Positions 12,201 through 23,400 of a stretch of DNA of 64,000 nucleotides are shown one piece after another. Each line of letters begins with the position of its first letter. The stretch's first letter is position 1. The stretch is taken from assembly GCA_963662175.1 (NCBI GenBank), contig OY759218.1:52955427-53019426 (forward strand), read 5' to 3'. This DNA is from Aradus depressus. Taxonomy: Eukaryota; Arthropoda; Insecta; Hemiptera; Aradidae. Under the pieces are notes generated by a model. It saw only the letters and a list, made by a program, of their open reading frames with translations. It had not been told where the DNA came from and made no database searches. A program made the position numbers and the translations under genes.

Positions 12201-15200
12201 GATCTCAAATCCCTTGTTTTTGAATCAAGTTATCAGTAAAACTGTGATTTGTATGCAATAAAGCTGTTTTTATTATGCACATATATATGCAAATATTTTT
12301 GGCAAAATATGCAATTAAAAACTAAAAATATGCGAGACTGCAAAGGAAACAACTACCTATAGAATAAAATAAACTACAGAAGTGATAGAAGATCCATATT
12401 GACATAACATTTATTAAATATAAATAAGCAAAAAAATAAAGTAAAAAATATAGTGATATAAAAAATTATTTTAACAGAGAAAAACTTAATCGTTTAAAAA
12501 ACTGTTACAATTACACACAATAACTTTTTTAAATTTCCAAACAAAAAAGATCGTCTCAAAATTGATTTGTATCGGCTGAATGAGCGCTACACATCAAATG
12601 AAGTAACTGGCGCATAATTGAAAACCCTAATATCCATTGGGCTCAATTCTACCCCTGACTCTTCGCTCACCACCTCCACTGCTTTTCACCCAAACGTTTA
12701 AAACTGAACTGATCGACTTAGAAAAGAATAAGAAAGAAGGGGGAAAAAAACAGTTCCGAGTATAAATTATTAAAGTAAACAGTCAGAATAAATTTTGGCA
12801 ATGAATTTAAGAGAAACGTGGGATTTCCTGGAATGCACTAATCTCAATAAAAGGCGCGAACACGTTTCCAAACAGAAGCAAATTTAGTGGGAAACATTTG
12901 GAAAAAGTGGGATTCATTTTTATTAATCGTCAGTTTACAAAAAAAAAAAAAAAAAGGCTTGAAAAAAAATTAAAATAGGTATTTACCTACTTTACGGAGT
13001 CGTATCCTTGTTGCCGAAAAAACATAAAAATATGCGAATAAGGTTCAGATATGTAAAAAGATGCAAAATAAAAATAACTTAAATTGATTCTATATGGGCC
13101 AAAACGTAAAGATAATGTTTAAACAGGATGCTGAAGTTAACAGAAAAAAATATGTAAATGCATATAAATCACCGCCCTAGTTATTAGTAAGCTAAGTTAC
13201 TCAGTTCTGCTTAGAGGGGGGTGGAGTAGGTCGCTTCCATCGTAGTGCCCCCTGGAAACGTTGGAGAAGCCTCTTGGAAGTCTCCAAGATCTCACGGCTA
13301 AACGACCCACATTTGTCGCCAATACTTGCAGCCCAATGACGCAAACAAATAGGCCGAAACAAAACAAGGCAAACGGTCTTTTTAAAGGCCATGACAAAAC
13401 CAGCTTCAGACTTCTCTGTTGGAACGCTGGTGGATTAACCTCTGACAAGTTTACTGAACTGAAACACATTATTACTAAGAATGATTCTGACGCGTGTGGA
13501 ATTGTAGAAGCAGGAGCCGCAACCGATAATATGCAGTTCTACCAAATCCCAGGTTATCAAATGTTTACCCTGAAACGTTCAAGACAGATAGCTTCTGGCA
13601 TGATTCTAGCAGTGAAGAGCACAATGGTAACAAAAATGCGAGTTAGGAGGGAGATGACAGAATGGGACAAATTAGAAGCGGCAGAACTAACCATCTGAAA
13701 AGGAAGCCAATTCATACGAGTCGTATTTATCTACAACCCTCCGACCAATAAGCCAAATCTCCATTGGCTAACATCTGACCTGAATAGGAACACCATTATT
13801 CTCGGAGATTTCAATGCCCATTCCCCAAGGTGGGGCTATGCGCGCAGAGATGCCGTTGGTGCGATAGTGGAGGACTTAATTGACGCTCACAGCATTGAAC
13901 TGGTAGAAAATGAAGGGGGAAATCCCACTTTCTTATCATTCACCGGGAAGACATCACACCCGGACCTCGTCTTAGCTCATTCAAGCCTAAAAAATGTAAA
14001 ACATTCTCTCGTCTCAGCCCCCGGCGGTGCAGGGCACAAAATATTGAAGGTAGACTTGCTCCTAGAAGCGAAGTGCTGTAAGGAGCCTCGAATGTCTAGA
14101 TGGAACCTGAAAAAAGCCAACTGGGAGAAATATAAACATTTGAGTGATGCCACCCTTACAGAAGACCTGCTGCAAGAAGGTGTTGATAAAGCATAGAGGG
14201 CTCGTGAAAATGATCATTAATTGTGCAAACCAGAGCATACCAAGGGGACAGAGGAAGAGGTATTCTCCTTTCTGGAATGAAAATCTCCAAAGTCTTAAAG
14301 AAGAAAGGGATTCAGCGAGGAAAAATGCAGAAAATACCGGATCTAAGGAGGCCTGTATCAACCTACGGAAGAAACAAGCTATCTTCAAGAGGGAAATAAT
14401 ACACTCTAAACAAACCACCTACAGAGAGTTCTTAGAACAATTGGATTTCCGCAAGGATGGGATCAACGCTCACAAGTTTCTTAGTAGAATTATTAGAGAG
14501 GTGCCAAGCAGATGTAGTCCTATTACGGTAGGATGTAAAGAAATCACTTCACGCATGGAAATCGCCAAAGCGTTCAGAAAATACTACGCTAAAGTAAGTA
14601 ATTTTCAACCAAAGAGTCGAGCGACACCCCCTTTGACTGCTACCTGCCTCCAGAGATGGGAACATGACCTGTTCAATTCTTCGTTCAACAAGACTGAGCT
14701 GGATATTGCATTGGAAAAGTCACCTGCAGGGAAGTCCGCTGGCCCGGACGAACTGCTCCCAGAGTTCCTGATGCGCCTGGGTTCAAAGGCAAAAGCGGTT
14801 ATACTTAAGTATATCAATAAGGTATGGACTACTCACATCCCTTGCGATTGGAGAAAAGTGGAAGTCACACCTATTTTGAAGAAAGGGAAGCCGCAGGACC
14901 AACTGGATAGCTACAGACCCATCTCCCTCACGAGCGTCTTCTCGAAGTTAATGGAAAGGATGGTGAACGTGAGGCTTCATTGTTTTCTGGAGAAAAGCAG
15001 GCATATATCCCACTGCCAGGCAGGGTTCAGGAGAAATAGGAGCACCATGGACCAAATTATCCGGCTATCCCAGGAAATCAAAGACGGATTCCATCGCAAG
15101 CAGAGTTCGCTAGCCATTTTCATTGACTTCAAAGCAGCATTCGATAGAGTATGGAGGAAAATGCTACTAAATAAGGTAAAGAAACTAGGCATCTCCGGCA

Positions 15201-17619
15201 ATATGTATAAATGGCTAGCCTCATTTCTGTCTCAGAGATTTATTCGAGTAAAACACAATTATACCTGAACTGGCTACTCACAGACGCGACAGGGACTCCC
15301 ACAAGGATCAGTCATCAGCCCCACTCTTTTCAACATTATGATTGATGACATAATTAGAAAAATAACAGAATTAGCGGGTGTGAATGCCCTCCTGTACGCC
15401 GATGACCTGGTGGTACGGGCTACGAGCAGTAGTATAGGAGCCCTAGAAGACTGCATGAATGAAGCAATGAAAATCCTAGCAGAATGGGCCGACGCAAATG
15501 AGATGGTTGTTCACCCAGCCAAGAGTGAATATCAGTTATTCTCACTCTCCACCAAGAGCCACAGCATCAGCATCAAATATAAGGACGCGGAGTTACCACG
15601 CACAGATTGTGCAACATATCTCGGGGTGAAGCTAGACTCCAAGCTCAGCTGGTCAAAACAAGCGGGACATTCAGCAGAACGGGGAATTACAAGGCTGAAG
15701 TTAATGAAACGCCTTGCCGGCGTGAAATGGGGATCATCCCAAGACGTTCTAGCAACCACCTACAGGACATACGTAAGACCTGCCATGGAATATGGAGAAG
15801 AGCTTTTAGTGACGGCTACCCCGGCTGTCCTCCAGAAGGTAGATCTGATACAAAACCAGGCTCTGAGACTGATAACTGGAAGCACGAAATCCACTCCGAT
15901 CACGGCTATGGAATTGCAAACTGGGATGGAACCCCTCCAAATCCGAAGAGAAAAAGCAGCCTTAAAGCTGAATGAAAAGCTCAGAAGACTAGAGGATCCT
16001 TACTGGAAACAACACAGACCTGCAGCTAACAGGCTGAAAACTCAGAAAACCTTTTCCACGGCAGTTAATAAATTAACCATCGATCGGAAACTGACCCTGG
16101 AAAACCGACAAAGGCTCCCGACCATAGGGGAAATAAGTATCTTAGATCTTCGTTTGGCGAAGGGAGATATCAGTTTAGTGGTTGACGTGAATAAAGGTAC
16201 CACATTACCACACGAGCTTAGAGCCGCAGCCATGGCAATAATGGAAGAACGGTATCCCATTGAGGAATGGATACATATCTACACAGATGGCTCAGCTGAT
16301 TCGGCCATTAGTAATGCTGGCGCAGGGACTCCAGAAACTACCAAGAAGCTGCTGCAATAGGCACGGGGGCAATAGTGTCGACGGAGAGGGTTCAGCAATA
16401 TTGCTAGCTGTCGAACATATCGAAGATAGCCCAAAGGAAAAGTTTGTCCTACTGATTGACTCGCAGGCCGCAATTAAGTCCCTCACTAAACCGGGAGCTG
16501 ACGAGCACACTTCGTTGAATGTGTTACTCTGCAGGCGTAGGATCAGTGCTTGGTAAGGGGAAGAATATAGTATTGCAATGGATCCCTAGCCACTGCGGGA
16601 TCCCAGGCAGAGGCTGATAGGTTGGCGAAAGAAGGATCCCAAATGAAACAGCCTACCACGCCCTCCAATCTGGCTACGGCAAAGAAGCAGATTGACAAGA
16701 TTTACAAAGATCTGCTGAGAGAACACCAGATAAGCGCAGCTGCTGGCAAGAGATGGGGAGTCCTGCTGGAGGAAAAACATCGGATAGCTGGGGACATGGC
16801 TCGGAGGGTGGCGGTAGCCAACTTCAGGATGCTCACAGGACACGACTGCCTCCAGAAACATCTGAAGAGGATAGGAGTGGCCGATTCACCGATATGCCCG
16901 CTCTGCAACGATGGGGAAATGACAGGGGACCATCTTCCGACCTGCTCTGCGCTGATTGATATTGTCCAAGCCCGGGATAACATATCCCACGATAAATACA
17001 AGGCGTCACTCTATTGGGCAGCAAGACATCGCATGGCTGAAATGCCAAAGGTGGGCGTAGGATAAAAAAAAAAAAAAGTTCTGCTTAGAGAGCTACATAG
17101 TCAGGAATTTGGTTTAGTTGAAGGCCTATAACTATCCTATGAGGCAGTTTAGAGAGCCCTTTAATAGTTATTGTGCGAAGTATAATGTATTTCTCCATTC
17201 CGATGTGGGTGAGTATTTTTAAAAGATTTCAGTTCATTAGGCCGCCAATTTGTAATAATAAGAGGTATACAAAATGTTTCTTTTTAAAATATCTTCAAAA
17301 TAGGGTTAAATTGTGATCTATCTTTCAATTGGAGATTTAAATGTTAGTGTAGGTGGAGGGCTGAGCCAATATTATGAAAAGGTAGGTCACTAGCTTTACG
17401 AGCCCTCTCCCGAATTCCTACAATAAGTAGAACCCGAGATGTTTTTTTTTTTTTTTTTTATGTCTTTTATTTATAAAGGTGCAACTGTTGCTAGGGTGCA
17501 ACAACCAGCATCTATGTTGGTAGGTATGGATATGTTGGCGTGAATGGCATGTGAGAGGAAGGCCACCCAGTGGTAGGTCCTCGGGACGAAAATTTATATT
17601 AATTATTAGGACAAGGGAA

Positions 17620-17654
<35 letters not shown>

Positions 17655-19255
17655 AAAAAAAGGAATGAAAGACAATTTTGATGGATGGGTAAGAGAGATG
17701 ATAAAAGTGAAGGAAAATAATGTAAAAAATAAAAAAAAAATATTAAGAACGAATAGGAATTAAGGTGGCAGCAAGTCGCGGTTCCACCTCCTCTTCAACC
17801 TTCGTGGGGGGTTTTGTGGTAAGTGTTGTGAAGATAAAGTACGTATTTCTGGATTTTTATGTGTGTAAAGTTTTCTAAAGAAACGTATGTAGTGCCCCCC
17901 ATACATAAACAACAGAACACTTCATAACGATCTTATGATACACACAGTACCCGACACAATACAAACTACCCGAGATGTTAAATAAATTTTTCTTAAACTA
18001 TAAAAATAAAATTAGAATAATGGAATATTTTGGATTAAATATTTTAATTTATTTTTTTATTTTTCAGCATTAAAATTGGAGCCAGTTGCAATTGCTGTGG
18101 GAAAAACAAGAAAAGATCAAGTTCCCTACAGCGACGAGAGCTACTAAAAATCATTCAAGCCAACATGGAGAAAAACAATTTATGTTTTCAAAAATCACGG
18201 TGAGATTTATATATTTTCTATCTATTCGCAATTCATATTTTTGATGCTTTGCTAAATAGTCTTAAAACAAGTTCTTCTAATCATTTTTGTGTTTTTTTTT
18301 TTTATCAATTTCATTTAGTTAGTTGCTTCTATGTTGAACATTTAAAACCTAATAATTATTGGGTAATTATTGTAGTAATTAGACCAGTTTTATTCATATC
18401 AAAATACTCAATTTTAAATCCGATATTCTTATAACGCACTAAGGTCCTGAACATTTCTGCCATTTTACTGTTTCAGTATACGAATTTCATTCTCTCGCAA
18501 CAGTGTTCGTTCGTTCGTTAAATTTGGTATTTCTGTTCATTTTCCCAATTATTGAAATGAACTAATAACTTTCACGCCTTCTGACTGCTATTAACTAGAC
18601 GAGTCAGCTGCCAAAATAAGCCCTAATTGGTTAGCATATTTCTTAGTGGTACAAATTGTCGCAGATAGTTTTCCTTAAACCGTCCATAACTAGGCAGTTG
18701 ATCATTTCTTAGTGGTACAAATTGTCGCAGATAGTTTTCCTTAAACCGTCCATAACTAGGCAGTTGATCATTTCTTAGTGGTACAAATTGTCGCAGATAG
18801 TTTTCCTTAAACCGTCCATAACTAGGCAGTTGATCCTACTGTAAAATCTATTTCTTATTAAGATGAGAAAGTCACGACACTTAGTTTTATTTTACTTTTT
18901 TATGTTACTTATTTGTTTCAGGAAACAGAACACCATGGGAAATCAAGAAGCAAATCAAGATTTTACGAGTCCTAAACATCAGACGGAATCTTCGCAATCC
19001 GCAATACCCAAGAGTACACATCATCACAAACACCGACACCGAGAAGCCGAACAAGCGAGAGCAATGGCGCAGGTTGTACGTTGGTTGGAACAAGAGTTCG
19101 CCGAACCAAAGACCAAACCTCCATCATCCGAGTCCGCGTCGCGAACCTACGAGAATTGTCGAGTCCCTACGGAACACACACACGAACATCATCATGTACA
19201 CGAACATGTACATCATCATTATCATCACTATCAAGACACCTCTTTTCCTGTCTAG
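9102..19255 (+). CDS. nkd: naked cuticle (NKD) homologue, five 3' coding exons; N-terminus not found
   Basis: Nkd proteins bind Dishevelled through an EF-hand region and dampen canonical Wnt signalling in the cytoplasm and at membranes. Five exons join in frame: 9102-9202, 10448-10564, 11100-11425, 18068-18199, 18922-19255 (TAG stop), giving 335 codons. All introns are GT-AG. The core reads CDVSVEE, then FTLYDFDGHGRITKDD (the EF-hand loop split by an intron), then KTIKVKLTVTP, as in animal NKD proteins. The C-terminus is a His-rich tail of HEHHH and HHYHHY type. The first exon starts with a split codon, so at least one upstream coding exon, expected to carry the N-terminal glycine for myristoylation, is missing. 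I could not see it in 1-9101. The third intron (11426-18067) carries a hAT element and a LINE. Exon boundaries are inferred from frame and splice consensus without transcript data. Confidence 0.93.
10448..11425 (+). CDS. nkd: nkd EF-hand exons
   Basis: Exons 10448-10564 and 11100-11425 encode the diagnostic part of the family. An acidic CDVSVEE stretch leads into EFSFTLYDFDGHGRITKD, and the EF-hand finishes across the intron with DIAGLVKTIYEALG. SKTIKVKLTVTP follows, then a basic and serine-rich stretch (RRERRGRHRHRK) and an acidic one (DVSDVEEEA). Loop positions 1, 3 and 12 are Asp; position 5 is His and 6 is Gly. The Nkd EF-hand is known for contacting Dishevelled rather than acting as a simple calcium switch. 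The donor GTGAGT at 11426 leaves two bases of a codon that the exon at 18068 completes. Confidence 0.95.
12237..13179 (-). mobile_element. hAT element, 943 bp, 8-bp target duplication (copy A)
   Basis: It is flanked by GTTATCAG (12229-12236) and GTTATTAG (13180-13187), an 8-bp duplication with one change. The right end is the reverse complement of TAGGG[c/t]GGTGATTTATAT-type ends. The left end has decayed to TAAAACTGTGATTTG. It is the same element as 19511-20447 in the opposite direction. On the minus strand it keeps a scrap of hAT dimerisation domain (ERSFSQYKSI-like) around 12550-12620. Both copies are too short to encode a transposase. Confidence 0.9.
13217..17077 (+). mobile_element. LINE retrotransposon with endonuclease, RT and RNase H; 13-bp target duplication
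   Basis: It is bounded by GTTCTGCTTAGAG at 13204-13216 and 17078-17090, and ends in a 14-A tail. Domains in order: an EEP endonuclease (LLCWNAGGL, GDFNAHSPRWG, TSHPDLVLAH), a reverse transcriptase with FIDFKAAFDRVW, LPQGSVISPTLFN and YADD at 15395-15406, an RNase H (IYTDGSA, LIDSQAAIKS, WIPSHCGIPG), and a C-terminal CPLCN...HLPTC finger. An RNase H points to the I/R1/LOA side of the jockey group, but I would not name a clade. No ORF1 is present, so it is probably 5' truncated just before ORF2. Confidence 0.95.
13261..17065 (+). pseudogene. LINE ORF2 broken by stops and frameshifts
   Basis: Frame 1 runs from 13261 to about 14190, with a TGA at 13696-13698 between the two endonuclease halves. 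Frame 2 takes over from about 14190 to 16360, with a TGA at 15266-15268 inside RT just before the PQGS motif. RNase H is then split across frames, and the C-terminal finger is in frame 2 (16622-17065). There are two nonsense changes and at least three frame changes in 3.8 kb. The domains are otherwise easy to read, which suggests moderate age. All RT motif residues are still present. Confidence 0.9.
17091..18067. other. nkd intron remainder with retroposon-like tail
   Basis: No gene seen. At 17443-17690 there is an 18-T run, a moderately G+C-rich patch ('gaaggccacccagtggtagg') and an A-rich (AAAT)n stretch. This looks like an old minus-strand retroposon, but I cannot assign a family. Confidence 0.35.
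18068..19255 (+). CDS. nkd: nkd C-terminal exons with His-rich tail
   Basis: Exon 18068-18199 is a small Cys/Lys/Ser-rich exon (ASCNCCGKNKKRSSS). It joins exon 18922-19255 through a split Arg codon. The last exon has RHREAEQARAMAQVVRWL, a predicted basic helix, then a linker. It ends in a His-rich tail (about 16 His in the final 30 residues) before SFPV and TAG. The same kind of poly-His end closes vertebrate NKD1. A methionine at 18863 is in frame with the last exon, but it lies in the intron and is not needed. Three 66-bp tandem copies sit 86 bp upstream of the acceptor. Confidence 0.92.
18638..18835 (+). repeat. Tandem repeat, three identical 66-bp units
   Basis: Units start at 18638, 18704 and 18770, each beginning ATTTCTTAGTGGTACAAATT and ending GGCAGTTGATC. 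They appear identical. They sit in the last nkd intron, 86 bp before the terminal exon. Confidence 0.95.
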
Positions 19256-19510
19256 AAATTTAACATATTTTTTTTAGCGGATTTCTATATTTCTATTTTT
19301 GCTCTTACCCGCTTGGTAAGAACCATAGGAAACTGCCACCATTTGAGGGGTCAATCAGGGAATAGTCCCTTTGGCCCTCCCACCCGTGACGCTGAAGAAA
19401 AACCTTTTTTTTGAACAAATGCTACGGAAATCCGCTAATTTAGTTAGGTATTGCGCGAAGGACTCGTTTTTTTACTGTGGGGCCATTTTACTGAAGCAAT
19501 CACTTATAAC

Positions 19511-20447
19511 TAGGGCTGTGATTTATATGCATTTACATATTTTTTTCTGTTAACTTCAGCATCCTGTTTAAACATTATCTTTACGTTTTGGCCCATATAG
19601 AATCAATTGAAACTATTTTTATTTTGCATATACCGCTAAAAAATTTTACATATCTGAATCATATTCATACATTTTTATTCATATTTTTGAGTTTTTTCGG
19701 CAGCTCAAGGATAGACTCTGTAAAGTAGTACTTTAATTTTGTTTTTGATCCTTTTTTTTTTTGTTAACTGACGATTAACGAATGGAAAAAATAATTCCCA
19801 CTTTTTTCAAAAATTTCCCACTAAATTCTTCTGTTTGGCCAGGTGTACGCTCCTTTTATTGAGATGAGTGCATTCCAGGAACTCCAATATTTCTCTTGAA
19901 TTCATTGCGAACTTTTTAGTCTGAATGTCTACTTTAATAATTTATTTTCAGAACTGTTTTTTATGTCCATTTCTCCCTTTCTTTTTTATTCTTTTCTAAG
20001 TCGATCAGTTCAGTTTTAAACGTTTGGGTGAAAAGCAATGGAGGTGGTGAGCGACGAGTCAGGGGTTGAATTGAGCCCAATGGATATTAGGGTTTTCAAT
20101 TATGCGCCAGTTACTTCAATTGTTGTGGAGCGCTCATTCAGCCAATACAAATCAATTTTGAGGCGATATTTTTTGTGTGAAGATTTGAAAAAGTTATTGT
20201 GTGTAATTGTAACAGTTTTTTTAGACGATTAAGTTTTTATATCACTATATTTTTTACTTATTTTTTTATTTAATAAATTTTATGTCAATACAGATTTTCT
20301 ATTACTTCTGTAGTTTATTTTATTCTATAGGTAGTTTTTTCCTTTGCAGTCTCGCATATTTTTAGTTTTTTATTGCATATTTTGACAAATATATTTGGAT
20401 ATATATGTGCATATTTCGCTTTTTATTGAATACAAATCACAGCCCTA
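19511..20447 (+). mobile_element. hAT element, 937 bp, perfect 8-bp target duplication (copy B)
   Basis: CTTATAAC flanks both sides (19503-19510 and 20448-20455). Ends are TAGGGCTGTGATTT and its inverse AAATCACAGCCCTA. Inside, 20080-20215 reads FNYAPVTSIVVERSFSQYKS, the start of a hAT dimerisation domain, followed by LRRYFLCEDLKKLL. The remainder is T-rich and non-coding. It lies about 250 bp after the nkd stop, so it may be inside the 3' UTR. Confidence 0.93.
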
Positions 20448-23400
20448 CTTATAACGTTCCCAATATTGTCAGTTCGCTGCCTAGGTATAGACACGTAACT
20501 CAAACATGCTCTTTAAAAACTTAACTGCATTATTTGCCCGACACGCATTATCAATGAAAACTGACATTATTGCAGAGATATTGTGAAATAATTCAAAGTC
20601 TTATCTCTTATGCATTTAGCTTTACGTTAAATAATATAGTACGTACAGGAAATCATTCAGAATATTTAAAAAAATAAACAATTGTATAGTAATTCGTTGT
20701 TATATATGTAAATAAATTTATTTTTGCTATGTCTCAAAAAATCATTTACTTGAAAATCACATTGTAAATAGAACATTTAATATTTTATTGACTCTAAATG
20801 GGCCCCTTACCTCTTAAGGTCTTACGGGACCTTAAATGGGCCCCTTACCTCTTAAGGTCTTACGGGACCTTAAATGGGCCCCTTACCTCTTAAGGTCTTA
20901 CGGGACCTCCCATCCATATCCCCGAAAGGGTTGCACATGTGTCACGATATCCTCGCCCCATCGGCCCGCATAAAGTCAACCAAATATACTAACTTTGTTA
21001 CTGATATGTATATTCAAATACCTATTTATTGTGTTTCTTAAACTTCTCTGGGATGTTCCACTGTTGGTATGGGAACGTATGGGTTCATAGTGACCAGAAG
21101 AAGGGACGTGTGAGTGTCCCGAAATATTGTCCAAAAAATAAGAAGACACCACAATGCCGGAAACAACCAACACCTATTTATTCTCCTTATTTGAGATGTT
21201 CAATCAACTTTCAAAAGTCTGACTTTAAAATAATTAGGTTGTATTTTTATTCTATATTTCTTGTTAGTTTAGTATGTTTCAATGTCACTACTAGAGGAAT
21301 TTCTATGTGAAAAATTAGTGTTTATTTTTTTAATTTATTTATCTGTAATAGTTATTTTCTTTTTTATATGATAAATTTAGATTTTAATTCTATTGTATAT
21401 ATTATTCTTGTTATTTATGAACTATGAATTATAATAAATATGTTTTTAAACCTTTAAACGTTTTTACCTCTAACAAACATTTTTTTTTTTTAGAAAAAAA
21501 AATTGTTATTCTCGAAAAAAATTAAATTCATATTACAAATTTGAGTTGTATATTGTCATCTATTTACAGGTAAGTAGTCTATTATTATTATTCTTGACGG
21601 CAGAGTTGAGCGTTATTATTATTTTTTAATCGAATTAAAAATATAACTTATAAATGAATACAAACAATGAATTGCACAATAATTGCCAATTGATTTAGTT
21701 GCTAGGCAGTGTAGTACGAAATTTTGATGGGGGCAAATCAACTTTCCAGCACTCAGTTCTTTCAATAAAAAAATAAATTATAGTTACCCTTCTCTTTTTG
21801 ATGTGAATTCTTTGTCAGTATTGTGGCGGAATTCAAGAAAAAAAGAAGTAATTTCATTCCACTACATTTAGCTTTATGCGGTTTTTTGAATGGTTTTTTA
21901 AAATAATTTTTTGACAGAAATTTTGGATAATGTTCTGCGGAGTTTCGAAGTCATCACATTGTCTACTTGAGAGGGTGAGATATTCATATATAAATCTTTC
22001 CAAGGAATTTTTATTTTGTAGTGGAGGTTTGTTATAGATTTATTTGGGTCCATAATCTTCGTTTAAGAAACTAATATAATTTTATAAAAAACTAAAGCCC
22101 CACCTTAGAAACAGGTAAGCACCAAAATTCTAAGCGGCAATTTTGTGGTATAATACAACTATGATTATAAAAACTAATTTCTCACATTGATATTTCAGAT
22201 AAGTGATCTGTCGAGGAATTACATTAAATGAAAGGAAATCAATAGTAGAAAACTGAATATAAAGATATAAACTCTTGTGAAAATGGAAAGCTTGAACTTC
22301 TGGATCGGTAGGCCCTAACTCCATCACACTTGGCTGTAAAATATAAAATGCATTTCCTACTCTAGGTACGATTTTTCAAAATGTGCAGTTTGTTTTGAAA
22401 ACAAAATAATTTTTCAAAAATGTTTGAAATGTAGAAAGTATTACGTATATTCGGGTTCATAATCAGATTTCATACTTGAAATGCATTTTGAGAACGTTTT
22501 ATCTGCAACATACACACAATTTGTAAAATACATTTTATCCGCAAACTTGTACTGAAAACGTCATATTGACAATAGTTCTTCTACAAGGTAAATTGACCTG
22601 TTTTGTATTTAAACACTCGACAAAACAAAAGAAAAAGTGGGTTTCTTAGAGAACTGCGTAATGACAACTCTCCGAAATTTTTTTAAACAAAACAAACTAT
22701 ATTTTCACATTAGCCCTATTTCAATAATGCTTGGTGCAGATAGAACTTGAACTTCCGACTTCTTTTACTTTGCATTCCCATCATTTCGAGCGCGATTTGA
22801 AACATTCGTTCAATATTTTCACAGACTATAGAAAGGGCTTATCACAAATAATATTTCCAAAAATCTTAATTTCCTAAAAAAAAGGAAGATAAACCAGGCA
22901 AATCATGAAATTTCTTGCAATCATATATCTTGAAACTCGATTTCTCAAAATCGATTCCGTAATATGTTTAACTAAAGTATAACCTCTATCGACTGTTGAA
23001 ATAAATGTTTATTTTGTTGTTTGGGGATGTCACATAAGAGATATAAAGTCATTTTTGTGTTGAAAGGAAATTGTTCATTTCATATCCGCTCTGAATTAAA
23101 TTCTTCCAAAAAATATATAAACACTAAGGATGTTTTTTAGCTGTCAGGTAATGTTGATTAACCCTACATTTTTTAATTTAATTTTTGAGAAAGATAACTT
23201 ATGATGTAATATTTTGGTTGTTATCGTTGCTGTATTTACATATCTCATTTTTTCATATAATATTTAATTCAATTTTTTGCAGTGTTAAATATAACTTAAG
23301 TTTGGATATAATTGCTAATGTTTTGAAGAACCTCACAAGATTCAACCAACCTCATTGTATAACATTATTACACTATAAAATGTTTACTTATAAATGTGTT

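Noticed and set aside
18638..18835. CRISPR-like repeat array
   Set aside because: The units are directly adjacent with no unique spacers, and the genome is clearly animal.
18863..18921. ATG at 18863 as start of a separate small His-rich gene
   Set aside because: The bases before 18922 are intron ending TTTGTTTCAG. The exon joins the upstream nkd exon with a consistent split Arg codon.
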